Shown here: in pieces, positions 1-9,700 of the stretch | Numbering within the stretch: position 1 is the stretch's first letter | Layout of the letters: every line of letters begins with the position of its first letter | Assembly (NCBI GenBank): GCA_045599645.1 | Contig: JAZRWI010000076.1 | Coordinates: forward strand, 1 to 64,000 | DNA: 64,000 nucleotides | Reading direction: 5' to 3' | From: RUG334 sp045599645 | Lineage (GTDB): Bacteria > Muiribacteriota > Ozemobacteria > Ozemobacterales > Ozemobacteraceae | The notes under the pieces: model-generated | Seen by the model: only the letters and a program-made list of their open reading frames with translations | What the model was told of the DNA's origin: nothing | Database searches by the model: none | Program-made: the position numbers and the translations under genes

Positions 1-53
1 ACCGACTTAGTGCTATGTGAGAATTTGTAAATCCCCCTTAGTCCCCCTTTATG

Positions 54-2198
54 GAGACCGTCCGAAAACTTAGTTTTAGCATAAATTAAATGCTATATTA
101 AGGATTCGGATAGGTTTTGGTTATATTGGTGTAATATTTTAGGAAAAATTATAAAAAAAACGACGTCTTATTGGATAAATTACCCTAAAATTGTTGCCAT
201 TTCATTGAATCCCAGTAAATTTATGCTTCTTTTGAAATTATAGGCTAATGAGAACAGGGCGAATTCTCCTGAAGTTTTGATTTTGTTTCTTAGCAGGAAA
301 TGTCCGCCGTTTAAGGCTCTTTTTATTGTTCCGAAAGGATGTTCTGCCAGATTTTTTCTCTGATTCATCTTGTTTCCGTCCGGTTTGAATTTGAATTTTA
401 CCACTTTTCTCTTTTGAAATTTACCCTTTGCCTTATTGCCGCCTATGGTTTTGTTTTCAGAGACGATGCCTTTGCATGGCTTTTCCAGAGAGTCTTTTGA
501 AAACTCTACTTCTTTGAAAGGGCCTTTGGTTCTGTTGCACAGGTTTCTTATCCTGCAGTCCCTGCAGACCACTCTGTTCGAATAAACAACAGAACCGTTT
601 CTTCTGAAACTTTTAGGTCTTAAAGTATATCCCCCGGGACAGTAAACGATATTTCTTTCAAGGTCTCTGACGAAATACCCTTCAAGGGCTCTTTCTCTCA
701 TTTCCTGTTCAGACCTTTTATAGGCAGGAGATTCTGTTGTTCCGTCCTCTTTTATCATGGTTTTCTTTTCAGAAACGCTTATTTCACTAATGACATCCTT
801 GTATGCTTCAGGAATTACACCGGCACGCAGACACTTTTTTATGTCATCGGATTTTTTACTGCATTTTGTTTTTTCGTCTATTTCTGCTTCTTCATAAACT
901 GTTTCCAGTTCATAGTCCTTCTTTTTGTTCTTGTTTATGACATTTGGAATTATACCCTTTTCAAGGCATTCAAGCATATCTTCGGGGCACTCATAGCCCT
1001 TATCAGCGACTACTTCTACTATTTCCTCCGCTTTTTCACTTTTTGTTCTGGCGATAGTTTCAGCCAATAGTCCGAAATCGCTCGGTCTGTCTGTGACTTC
1101 AAAGTCCTTTATCAGGTGCGTGTTGGAATCAACAGCTGTCTGAACATTATATGCCATGGTAAAACCTTCTCTGGTTTTCATGAGCTTAGAATCTGTATCG
1201 GTAAGCGAAATCTGGGCAAGTCCGTTTTCTTCCATTTCCCTTCGCTTGTTAAGCAGCATTTCCAGACGTTCCTGTGCCTTTTCCAGCTTCTTATTTAATT
1301 CTTCCTCTGTAAATCTATGTTTCGGATCAAGTTCGTCATCGTTGGTGTCATTCCCATTTAACAGCCTTACATAGTATTGGGTTGTTTCATCGGCCACCCT
1401 TATCTTGTCGTCAAGTTTATTGGCGGTGAAATTGTTTTTCTTGGAATTGTTTGCCTGTATCTTGGTGCCGTCTATGGCAAAGAATCCTGTTTCACGAGCA
1501 CTAAAAATACGGCAGTTGAATTCATGAAAAACTTTCTTGAGAGGTTCTGCGTTATCTTTGCGGAAATCGCATATTGTTCTGAAGTCTGGTTCCAGCCCTC
1601 TTAGCAACCATTTCAGTTCTATATTTATTCTGCAGGCTTCATCCAGTTTCCTTGAGGAGTTTATTGTGTGGGTATAACCGTATAGATAAAGTTTGAGCAG
1701 GTCACCTGCACCGTAGGAAGGTCTGCCTTCTGCTGCAGGTGTAGACTTGGAAAAACCAAGTGTCTTAAGATCAAGACTGTCTATAAAAATATCTATTATT
1801 CTTACGGGGCTGTCAGGTGAAACCAGAGATTCAAGAGAATAGAACATCATCTGGCTTCGGTCTTGTGGTTTTTGATACGGCATTTAATTACTCCTTTAAG
1901 GCTAGGGAAATTATACCATTTTTAGCCTCAGATGGCGATTGTACCTGATATTTTCAGAGACCGGACCTTTATGCTGATTAAATGTCAAAGACAACTAAAA
2001 AAAAAACTGAAATAACGTAATAAGTTCTAATTAAATTACAAAATATAATTCTATTTCTCCTCGCTTGAACATCTGTGAAATCTGTGGGAAATATATGGCC
2101 TGCTTAATCAGATTTATTCGTATTTATTAAGTAAAAACACTCTTCCTGCAATTTTCAACAAATTAGTGACCAAAAACTCCTAGTTTTCGGACAACCTC
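54..2198 (-). mobile_element. IS1182-type insertion sequence, apparently complete
   Basis: About 2.1 kb element containing one transposase gene on the minus strand. The ends are imperfect terminal inverted repeats: the left end begins GAGACCGTCCGAAAACT and the right end, read on the other strand, begins GAGGTTGTCCGAAAACT. The flanks are themselves complementary (CCCCCTTTAT before, ATAAAGGGGG after), so the element appears to sit inside a palindromic, terminator-like target. About 300 bp between the transposase start and the right end has no gene. The exact end bases are inferred from the repeat alignment. Confidence 0.8.
180..1883 (-). CDS. IS1182 family transposase
   Basis: This 567-residue transposase catalyses movement of the surrounding IS element. 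Visible features are the N-terminal DUF772-like region (about residues 15-110, with the GRPSYGAGDLLKLYLYGY stretch), a first catalytic Asp in FFAIDGTKIQ (about 140), a second in VVADKGYE (about 290) and the catalytic Glu in NLAEHPFGTIKR near the C-terminus. Together these form a DDE/RNase H-like core. Cysteines around residues 420-460 (CPGGY, CRDCRIRNLC) resemble the zinc-like insertion seen in this family. The reading frame is intact, and AAGGAG lies 6 bp upstream of the ATG, so the copy may be active. Family assignment is from motif recognition. Confidence 0.92.
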   Translation of the reverse strand: MPYQKPQDRSQMMFYSLESLVSPDSPVRIIDIFIDSLDLKTLGFSKSTPAAEGRPSYGAGDLLKLYLYGYTHTINSSRKLDEACRINIELKWLLRGLEPDFRTICDFRKDNAEPLKKVFHEFNCRIFSARETGFFAIDGTKIQANNSKKNNFTANKLDDKIRVADETTQYYVRLLNGNDTNDDELDPKHRFTEEELNKKLEKAQERLEMLLNKRREMEENGLAQISLTDTDSKLMKTREGFTMAYNVQTAVDSNTHLIKDFEVTDRPSDFGLLAETIARTKSEKAEEIVEVVADKGYECPEDMLECLEKGIIPNVINKNKKKDYELETVYEEAEIDEKTKCSKKSDDIKKCLRAGVIPEAYKDVISEISVSEKKTMIKEDGTTESPAYKRSEQEMRERALEGYFVRDLERNIVYCPGGYTLRPKSFRRNGSVVYSNRVVCRDCRIRNLCNRTKGPFKEVEFSKDSLEKPCKGIVSENKTIGGNKAKGKFQKRKVVKFKFKPDGNKMNQRKNLAEHPFGTIKRALNGGHFLLRNKIKTSGEFALFSLAYNFKRSINLLGFNEMATILG

Positions 2199-2221
2199 TA
2201 ATAAAGGGGGTAAACAATCCA

Positions 2222-2264
2222 CTAATAGGCGTTAGCCGGATTCATAGCCGAAGGCTAATTCATT
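2222..2264. repeat. Short hairpin array (attcat linker) at the end of mmsB
   Basis: Two mini-hairpins, GGC-GTTA-GCC and GCC-GAA-GGC, are joined by ATTCAT-type linkers. The last linker overlaps the mmsB stop: its TCA, read on the minus strand, is the TGA codon. The 24 bp at 2241-2264 recur almost exactly, in the same orientation, at 6598-6621, so the transporter operon lies between direct repeats. Confidence 0.7.
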
Positions 2265-3420
2265 TTCCTTCTGTTTTTACCATCTGGGCGAAGACGATGG
2301 CCAGAAGCAGGACTATTCCTTTTACAACGTATTGCCAGTTGGTGTTCAGGCCATATATAGACATACCCTGATTGATGATGCCCATAAGAATAGCACCGAT
2401 TACAGCGCCTTTTACAGTTCCGCTTCCACCGTAGGCTGAAGCGCCACCGATAAAACAGGAAGCAATGGCATCCATTTCATACTGAGTGCCCATATCGCCA
2501 TTTACAGAGCCTATTCTTGAAGCTGTCAGCAAACCGCAAAGGCCGGAAAGGAATGCAACCTGAACATAAGCCCAGAAATAAACAAGCCTGGTATTTATGC
2601 CAGAAAGCTTAGTTGCTTTTTCGTTACCGCCGACAGCATAAAAATATCTGCCCCATTTCATCTTTTCTGTGAAGAAATTATAGATATATGCAATGAAAAC
2701 AGCCCACAAAATCAAAACAGACAAGCCATCACAGTTTGCTAACTTCCAGGAGCACAACAAAAAGAAAACCATTACTGCACAAAGCTTCTGAATATTTTCG
2801 TGAGGTATAGACTTGTCATTCTTAGCTACAACCTGAGCTTTATAGCTGGAATATGCTGAAATAATCAAAACAATACATGCAATGATGCCGAAGACTATTG
2901 CAGAATACTTGACCAATCCGTCATCCAACCCAGGAATATTGATAAATGACGTAAACCAGTAATTAAAATCATTATTTACAATCAAAACTGTCTTAGAATC
3001 AATAACAGCGCGTGCAAGCCCTCTGATCATGAACATGCTTGCCAGGGTAACAATAAATGGCGGTATTTTTCCATAACCGATCCAGGCACCGTTCCAAACG
3101 CCTACGAGAATGGCAGCAAGCATAGAAACCAAAACGACGGCCAATGGAGACATACCTGTGGTTTCCATCAGCTTACCGGCAATAGCCCCGGAAAGACAGA
3201 CTGTGCAACCAATAGATAGGTCAATATTCCCACCTGTTAAAATACATAGAAGCATACCGCAGGCAAGAATGATTACATGGGCATTCTGAACAAGCAGATT
3301 GGAAATATTCTGGGCATATAACATCTTGCCATTAGTCAAAATGTTAAAGAATATAAACACTACAAAAAGCACAAAAACCATTGCATTATTCTGCAAAAAC
3401 CCTTTTATATTTTCTTTCAT
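2260..3420 (-). CDS. mmsB: Multiple-monosaccharide ABC transporter permease
   Basis: Inner-membrane permease of a CUT2-class sugar importer, 386 residues from the chosen start. It is strongly hydrophobic with about ten predicted membrane segments. It carries family-typical stretches such as TGGNIDLSIG (about residue 62), the YGKIPPFIVTLASMF region and the conserved ASCFIGGASAYGG loop near the C-terminus. It is longer than RbsC/MglC (about 320-336) because of an insert around residues 175-240, as in GguB/MmsB. I chose the ATG at 3420 because GGGGAA lies just upstream; an in-frame start at 3444 would overlap mmsA. It is the last gene of mms-operon order chvE-mmsA-mmsB. The symbol follows the whole operon and substrate specificity is inferred. 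Confidence 0.88.
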   Translation of the reverse strand: MKENIKGFLQNNAMVFVLFVVFIFFNILTNGKMLYAQNISNLLVQNAHVIILACGMLLCILTGGNIDLSIGCTVCLSGAIAGKLMETTGMSPLAVVLVSMLAAILVGVWNGAWIGYGKIPPFIVTLASMFMIRGLARAVIDSKTVLIVNNDFNYWFTSFINIPGLDDGLVKYSAIVFGIIACIVLIISAYSSYKAQVVAKNDKSIPHENIQKLCAVMVFFLLCSWKLANCDGLSVLILWAVFIAYIYNFFTEKMKWGRYFYAVGGNEKATKLSGINTRLVYFWAYVQVAFLSGLCGLLTASRIGSVNGDMGTQYEMDAIASCFIGGASAYGGSGTVKGAVIGAILMGIINQGMSIYGLNTNWQYVVKGIVLLLAIVFAQMVKTEGK

Positions 3421-3424
3421 ACTA

Positions 3425-4966
3425 TTATTCCCCATTATCAACATGCTGCAGCATCTTTTTCATCAGGTTTTCCTGAGTGATTTCGCTGCCACATACTTCA
3501 CCGGTAATATGGCCTTCAGACATTACATATACCCTATCACACATGCCTATTACTTCTGACATGTCAGAAGAAATAAGAATTACACTTAAACCATTTTCAA
3601 TAAGCTTATTAATCAACAGATAAATATCATGTTTGGCTTCAACGTCAACGCCTCTTGTGGGCTCATCCAGAATCAGAATGTCGGGATCTGCAAAAAGACA
3701 TCTGGCAAGAAGAACCTTCTGCTGATTTCCGCCAGAAAGCGTATCAATCAAATTTCCCGTGCTGGTAGTCTTGATACCCATTTCATTTTGATATTTATAA
3801 TTTGCTTTTCTTTCCAAAATTTCAGAAAGAATGCCTTTGTTACTGACTTTATCCAAAGCCGCCAAAGTAAGATTCAGATAAATCGGCGCTTTTAAGAGTA
3901 GACCATTAGCCTTGCGGTCCTCTGTTAAATAAATAATTCCTTTTTCAATGGCTGTCCTGGCATCTTTTAAATTAACCTGTTCACCCTTCAGCAAAATCTG
4001 CCCGGTGGTTTTGCCTTCATAGCTTCTGCCAAAAATACTTAAGGCAAGTTCTGTTCTGCCAGCGCCCTGCAGCCCGGCAAAGCCTAATACTTCGCCCTTT
4101 CTAAGTTTGAATATTGCATCACAAACGGCCTTTCGGTTGTTCTGCGGAAAATGCCAAACATTCCAATCCTTCACTTCGAGTATAACTTCCCCACCCTTGT
4201 ATTCGGGTCGTTTAGGGTAAACATCCAATATTTCGCGGCCTGCCATGCTCTTAATAATTCTTGCTTCATCAATGCTATGATTGGAATTATCAATAGTTTC
4301 AACAGTGCATCCATCGCGGATTACAGTTAATTCGTCCGCCACATAGGAAATTTCATTTAATTTATGAGAAATGATGATACTGGTCATTCCCTGGTTTTTG
4401 AAATCCTTTAAAAGATTCAGGAGCTTCATCGCATCATTATCAGTCAAGGAAGACGTAGGTTCATCCAGTATTAGAAGCTTAGCTTTCTTTGTAAAAGCCT
4501 TAGCTATTTCTATAAGCTGCTGAACGCCTGTTCCGAATTCCCCAACCTTTTTTGAAGGGTCAATATCAAGACCAACAAAATTAAGGGCCTCTCTAGCCTT
4601 TAAAAAGGTGGTATTCCAGTCTATTTTTCCAAAATGTGTAAATTCATTTCCAAGAAAAAGATTTTCCGCTACCGACAAATTTGGCAGCAAAGATAATTCC
4701 TGGTGGATAATTACAATACCCTTTGCTTCGCTTTCCTTAAGGTTATTTAGCTTACAGATTTCATTGTTGTAAACAATATCACCAGAATAAGCGCCGAAAG
4801 GATAAACGCCACTCAGAACATTCATCAGAGTAGATTTTCCAGCGCCATTTTCACCGACAAGTGCATGAATAGTTCCACGTTTTACCTTCAGGTTTACGTT
4901 ATCAAGCGCAACAACGTTACCGAAGGATTTATGGATAGATTTCATCTCTAGAATAAAATCAGTCAT
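3425..4966 (-). CDS. mmsA: Multiple-monosaccharide ABC transporter ATP-binding protein
   Basis: A duplicated ATPase of 513 residues that powers uptake of monosaccharides through MmsB. The first half has a Walker A GENGAGKST (about residue 40), Walker B LLILDEPTSSL and a degenerate signature (FGTGVQQLIEIAKAF in place of LSGGQ). The second half has a degenerate Walker A (GFAGLQGAGRTELAL), a canonical signature LSGGNQQKVLLARCL and Walker B ILILDEPTRGVDV. This asymmetry is typical of the MglA/RbsA/GguA group. The gene starts 15 bp after chvE and its stop lies 4 bp before the mmsB start, so the three are surely co-transcribed. Confidence 0.93.
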   Translation of the reverse strand: MTDFILEMKSIHKSFGNVVALDNVNLKVKRGTIHALVGENGAGKSTLMNVLSGVYPFGAYSGDIVYNNEICKLNNLKESEAKGIVIIHQELSLLPNLSVAENLFLGNEFTHFGKIDWNTTFLKAREALNFVGLDIDPSKKVGEFGTGVQQLIEIAKAFTKKAKLLILDEPTSSLTDNDAMKLLNLLKDFKNQGMTSIIISHKLNEISYVADELTVIRDGCTVETIDNSNHSIDEARIIKSMAGREILDVYPKRPEYKGGEVILEVKDWNVWHFPQNNRKAVCDAIFKLRKGEVLGFAGLQGAGRTELALSIFGRSYEGKTTGQILLKGEQVNLKDARTAIEKGIIYLTEDRKANGLLLKAPIYLNLTLAALDKVSNKGILSEILERKANYKYQNEMGIKTTSTGNLIDTLSGGNQQKVLLARCLFADPDILILDEPTRGVDVEAKHDIYLLINKLIENGLSVILISSDMSEVIGMCDRVYVMSEGHITGEVCGSEITQENLMKKMLQHVDNGE

Positions 4967-4981
4967 AATAATAACCTTGCC

Positions 4982-6160
4982 TTAGCGATTAATCTTTTCC
5001 AGATAACCATTAGCACCTATTTTATAAAAGCCGGTATCAACCAGTTTTTCTTTATAGTTATCTTTGGTTATGGTTTCACAGCTAACCATGAAGGTCGGAA
5101 CTATTTTTTTGCCATTATCAAAAGTTTTATCATCAAAGCTGCACTTAAAGCTGAATGAGTTGCATATTTTTTCAGGATTAAATTGATTCGATTGAAATAT
5201 GCTCTTAGCCAATTCAACGGCGACAAATGCATTTTTTTCGATATTTTTATATATTGTCATAATTGATTTGCCTTCAACAATCAACTTAAGAGCGGGGTCT
5301 TCTCCATCCTGACCAGTAACATAAACGGTATTTCCGCCTCTGTAATCTGTTTTTAATGCTTTCATTGCAGCAACACCCAATCCGTCATTGGCAGCAAGAA
5401 CCGCATCAAGCTTTTTATTAGTGTAATAGGAAGACAATAAATTCTGTAGACGTTTTTGGCCTAATTCAGTAGACCAACCATTTGTGCAGGTTTGTTCAAA
5501 GGTAATCTGACCAGAAGGTATAATCAGTTTTCCAGCATCAACATATTTTTTCAAAACACTCATCTGACCGTCATAATACATCAGAGAGCATTTATCAGCG
5601 GGGTCACCGCCAACAATTTCCATATTATAGGTTTTGCCATCGTCATTAGCAAGGTTAAGATTCTTTTCCAGAAATCTTCCCATTTCAGCACCACAATCAA
5701 CACAGTCCTCTGTTATAAGATATGCGATTCCTGAAGTATTAGAAATAGGTCTGTTGTAGGCTATAACCGGTATGTCCTTCTTAACAGCTTCATCAATCTG
5801 CATAGCCAAAGAATCTGCATCAACGGCAGCAATTAACAGCAAATCAGCACCATTTGCTACCAGGTTCTGAATATCGTTGTTCTGCTGCAAAGCATTATTA
5901 TCTGCAAAGAGCAATTCAACATCAAAACCCTCTTTTTCCAATAATTTTTTAAGCATTGCGCCATCGTGGTTCCAGCGTTCAAGATGCTTAGCTGGCATAG
6001 AAACGCCTATTTTGTATTTTTGAGACGTTTGAGACGGAGAACTACTTTTACGATAAGCATTAGTTGTAGGATCAGGAATGCATACGGCCCAAATCATTAT
6101 TGCAATAACGATAAAGGTGCAAATATAACCGAGCAGAACACGTGATTTATTGTTTTCCAT
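4982..6160 (-). CDS. chvE: Sugar-binding protein of the ABC transporter (ChvE-like)
   Basis: A periplasmic-binding-protein type 1 family protein (392 residues) that should capture a monosaccharide and deliver it to MmsAB. An N-terminal hydrophobic segment (about residues 8-27) is followed by the ligand domain beginning YKIGVSMPAKHLERWNHDG, characteristic of ChvE/xylose-binding proteins. Further landmarks are NGADLLLIAAVDADSL, VLAANDGLGVAAMKAL and VTGQDGEDPALKLI. The hydrophobic segment ends IWAVC, an imperfect lipobox, so it may be membrane-anchored or a lipoprotein. GGAAG precedes the ATG. It is the first gene of the transporter operon. The exact sugar cannot be read from the sequence. Confidence 0.88.
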   Translation of the reverse strand: MENNKSRVLLGYICTFIVIAIMIWAVCIPDPTTNAYRKSSSPSQTSQKYKIGVSMPAKHLERWNHDGAMLKKLLEKEGFDVELLFADNNALQQNNDIQNLVANGADLLLIAAVDADSLAMQIDEAVKKDIPVIAYNRPISNTSGIAYLITEDCVDCGAEMGRFLEKNLNLANDDGKTYNMEIVGGDPADKCSLMYYDGQMSVLKKYVDAGKLIIPSGQITFEQTCTNGWSTELGQKRLQNLLSSYYTNKKLDAVLAANDGLGVAAMKALKTDYRGGNTVYVTGQDGEDPALKLIVEGKSIMTIYKNIEKNAFVAVELAKSIFQSNQFNPEKICNSFSFKCSFDDKTFDNGKKIVPTFMVSCETITKDNYKEKLVDTGFYKIGANGYLEKINR

Positions 6161-6264
6161 AATACTTCCAGAAAAATAATTTTTTGATATGCTACCACAA
6201 AATAGGCTTTGAAGCTAGAAGCTGGAGAGTTTTATAGCAGTGGATGTAGAAGTGTGATTTTATA

Positions 6265-6486
6265 GCCCTCATCCGTCTTCTGCTATCGCAGAATCCACCT
6301 TCCCCCTGGAGAGGCTGTCTGAATACTCGATTTTATGCATTCAAAACAAGTTTCTTCTAAAATCAAAACCCTCCCTACCCTCCCTTAAAAAGGGAGGTTT
6401 TTAGGAATCTACTGTATATCGGGATTTTTACAAATTTCTAGTTTTGTGACAGCCTCTGGAAGGAGGAAGGCCTCGCAGGGGCGGAC
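6265..6486. repeat. Dispersed intergenic repeat (CTCATCCGTC type), interrupted by a MITE-like element
   Basis: The left half (CCCTCATCCGTC, then hairpin TTCTGC-TATC-GCAGAA, then CCACCTTCCCCCTG) and right half (GGAAGGCCTCGCAGGGGCGGA) match the uninterrupted copies at 27437-27501 and 62157-62220. The halves are separated by the 146-bp element at 6311-6456. The central hairpin differs in sequence at each copy but keeps its design. Confidence 0.75.
6311..6456. mobile_element. MITE-like element with IS1182-type ends
   Basis: A 146-bp non-coding segment bounded by perfect 9-bp inverted repeats GAGGCTGTC/GACAGCCTC. Subterminal sequence (TGAATACTC, and ACAAAACTAG on the other strand) resembles the ends of the IS at 54-2198 (GTCCGAAAACTAG). 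Inside is a terminator-like hairpin CCTCCCTT-AAA-AAGGGAGG followed by TTTTTA (6379-6402). It splits a dispersed repeat, so it looks like a mobile insertion moved in trans by an IS1182-like transposase. That last point is inference. Confidence 0.6.
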
Positions 6487-6524
6487 TCTCATTGATTGCA
6501 CCATGCAGCTGCTGTAATATATAC

Positions 6525-6547
6525 AGGAAGGCCTCGCAGGGGCGGAT
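6525..6547. repeat. Second partial copy of the GGAAGGCCTCGCAGGGGCGGA repeat
   Basis: A 22-bp direct repeat of 6464-6486, 61 bp downstream, immediately before the ATTCAT hairpin array. Confidence 0.7.
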
Positions 6548-6624
6548 CTTCATTCATATTCGGCAAAGCCGAATCATTCATCGGCCGCTAGGCCGCGTTC
6601 ACAGCCGAAGGCTAATTCATTAAC
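6548..6624. repeat. Hairpin array (attcat/ttcac linker)
   Basis: Three mini-hairpins are separated by TCATTCAT- or TTCAC-like linkers: ATTCGGC-AAA-GCCGAAT, GGCC-GCTA-GGCC and GCC-GAA-GGC. The last unit with its linkers (6598-6621) is a direct repeat of 2241-2264. The array lies upstream of the promoter of the giant secreted-protein gene. Confidence 0.7.
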
Positions 6625-6670
6625 CCTACCTTCGGGCACTCGATGTGTTGCTAAAACAACGAGAGTAACT

Positions 6671-6699
6671 GTGACAAGACGGGAATATTGTGATACAAT
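6671..6699 (+). promoter_or_regulatory. Sigma-70-type promoter for the 3812-residue protein gene
   Basis: GTGACA (6671-6676), a 17-bp spacer and TACAAT (6694-6699) give a good -35/-10 pair. It predicts a leader of about 50 nt before the ATG at 6757. Confidence 0.6.
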
Positions 6700-6756
6700 A
6701 TAGATAAGGATTATTATGTACTGTTCGTAGCGTTCAATAAATATTGGATATAAAAA

Positions 6757-9700
6757 ATGGCATTGCGACAAAGAATTAGACAATTTATCTGCTTGATTTC
6801 CGTGCTGGTATTTTGTTTTGCCGCAAATAGCACATTTGCATTGGAACAGCTACAGAACCCTGACTTCACCAACGGCACTACCGGGTGGAGCACAAACACA
6901 CGAATTAACGGATACGGTGGTGTTATTGGCATAGGAGCATTAAATTCTACAATTTCAGCCAATAACAGCAACGTTACCATCGTTGGTGACAAAAACAGCA
7001 ATACAGCAAGAGCAATAGACGGTTTGGTTTATCAAAGCTTCCGAACACCTGCAAATGCTGTAAACGTAAAATTTTCCTGGGGCAATTGGTCACTTGCAAT
7101 AGTAAATTCAGGTAATGGTAATTCAACTATTTCAGGCACCTTAGCTCAGATTATGTATGGCACTTCCGGGAATGATGCAAATTACACAAATGGTGCCTTA
7201 TTAAGCAATACTGGTGGTCAGACAGCAAACACTACAGTAAACACGACTGCCGGTTCCAGAACCCTTAGACTGAATACCAATACAACATATTATGCAAAAA
7301 TTTACGCTTATGCTTCTATGCAAAGAAAAAAATACACAATGAGCGTTGATAAGCTAAGCGTAAACTTTTCTCCGTCGAACCTGAGGGCTGAAGTTAATAC
7401 TATAGCCAATGTAATTAATGACAGCAGAGTCATGCCAGCTACCGGGGTTACGTTGTCATGGGCCGCCAGCACAGGTAATGCCACATTAAAGCAATATAAT
7501 ATCTACAGAAGCACTACTTCCGGTAGTGGTTACACACTGGTAGGAACAACAACAGGCACAACCTACAATGATATTCCTACAGTAGGCGGGAACCTATATT
7601 ACGTTGTAACAGATGTTGATACAGATAATGTTGAATCCCCCTATTCGATAGAAGCCTCAGCATATTATTTACCACCAGTAACCAACCTGACAGGGTCTGT
7701 GTTAACCGATGGCTGGGTACGCGTATCATTAACCTGGACCCAGCCAAGCAATTACACTGGCAGTGCCAAGGTTTACCGCAGTGAAACCCAGGGTGGCCCC
7801 TACACCTTCATGAACTGGGGTGGAGGAACTGCAGCAAATCCATATACAGAACAAGGTCTTACTGAAGGTCGAGCTTATTACTATATAGTAACCTATCCAG
7901 ATTACACCATCAATGCGCATGCGCCTATTTCAAACGAGTTAAAACTCGTATATATACTTCCGCCGACTAATTTTAAGGCTGGTATCGGTGTTAACCCAAC
8001 CAATGATTCAACAGAAGCTACCTTATCATGGGATAGAAAGAATCTGGCTGGCTTACAGGGCTATAAAATTTATAGAAGCACAACCGAAAACGGAACCTAC
8101 AGCCTGGTAGCAACTATTCCAAATGGAACAACAAGCTATACAGATCCAAATCTTACAGCAGGAACAACTTATTACTACAGATTAACATGCTATACAGCAG
8201 CTGGCGAATCCGGTTACACACAAATACGTGCAGCCAAGAACCCGATTAACCTTAGCGGTCAGTTGGTTGGTGGCGGTGTAAGATTGCAATGGACTGCACC
8301 GAATCCACAGAATAACAATCACGGAGGATACCAGGTCTTCTATGGCACCTCCAAGACAAATCTAACAAAGTTAGTAGACTGGCATGGCGAAACTACCTAT
8401 ACCCACAATATCACCATTGCCGACGGTGACAGCTATTATTACGTAGTCAAGGAAATGGGTTATGACCATGAAAGTGGTTATTCAAACTTTGTAAAAGTAG
8501 GCAGTATTGCTCCACCAACCCAGCTTACAGCAGAAATGGCAATTACCTTGAACTGGCGTGCAAGCACCACTAATCAAGCCAAGGTTGCCGGTTACAATGT
8601 GTATAGAAGCGAAACAGCAGGAGGCCCTTACACCTCTGTAGCAACCCTTGGAAAGGTAACAACCTACAACGACACAACCGCCCAGTGCGATATAACCTAT
8701 TACTACGTTGTAACCACTCGTAACGCACAGGGAGCAGAATCAGAATATTCAAACGAAGTCACCTTCAAGATTCCTAAGCCGGATGCACCGACACTTGCCG
8801 GTGAATTAACTGAAAATGGCGTAGAATTAAGCTGGAACAACATCACCTATGCTTATCCTGCTTATTTTGGCAGCTATAAGGTTTACCGCAGTACCAGCCC
8901 AGACAGCGGCTATACCCTTATTCAGACTTTAACAAGTCCGACAAACAGTTACATTGACACAACATCGCTTACAAACAGCAGCTACTACTATGTTGTAACC
9001 GCCTGTAGCACTCTTGGACACGAATCTGATTATTCGAACAAGGTTGAAATAAAGGTTCCGACACTACCTACCCCAACCCTCTCCGGTGTTCAGGATGGAA
9101 CGGAAGTCCTTTTAACATGGCCGGCAGTTGATTATGTATCAACATATTTTAGTGGTTATAAACTCTACCGAAGCGAAGTTTCAAGCAGTGACTACACACT
9201 CATTGCCACACTGAATTCTTCTACACTTTCGTATTCTGACGCCGACGTCGAAACAGATCACACGTATTATTACGTCCTCACCTGCACCAATACCCTCGGT
9301 TCAGAATCGCCTTATTCTAATGAAGTTTCTATAAGCATGACAAGTGGTATCACATTGTCTGTTTCATTAGATTCTTCTGTTTCACCGGAATTAGTATTAA
9401 CAACCTCAGATATAGCAAACATCCCGGTTAATTGGACAATAACCTCCAAGCTGCCTGACCTTACTATAACCAGTTATAATGTTACCATAGCCAAGTCTGA
9501 CGGAACTGACGTAAAAACCGACACAGAAACTAATACCAGTGCTCTTACACATACAGTAAACAATGTTTTATTGAGAAATAATGAATATTACATTGCCAAA
9601 GTAGAAGTCTTCTATAACTATAAAGGAGAAAATCTTAGCTCTGTTTTCTACAGTGATAACATGCTCCATGCAATTACTCCGGCAACCCTGAATATAAGAG

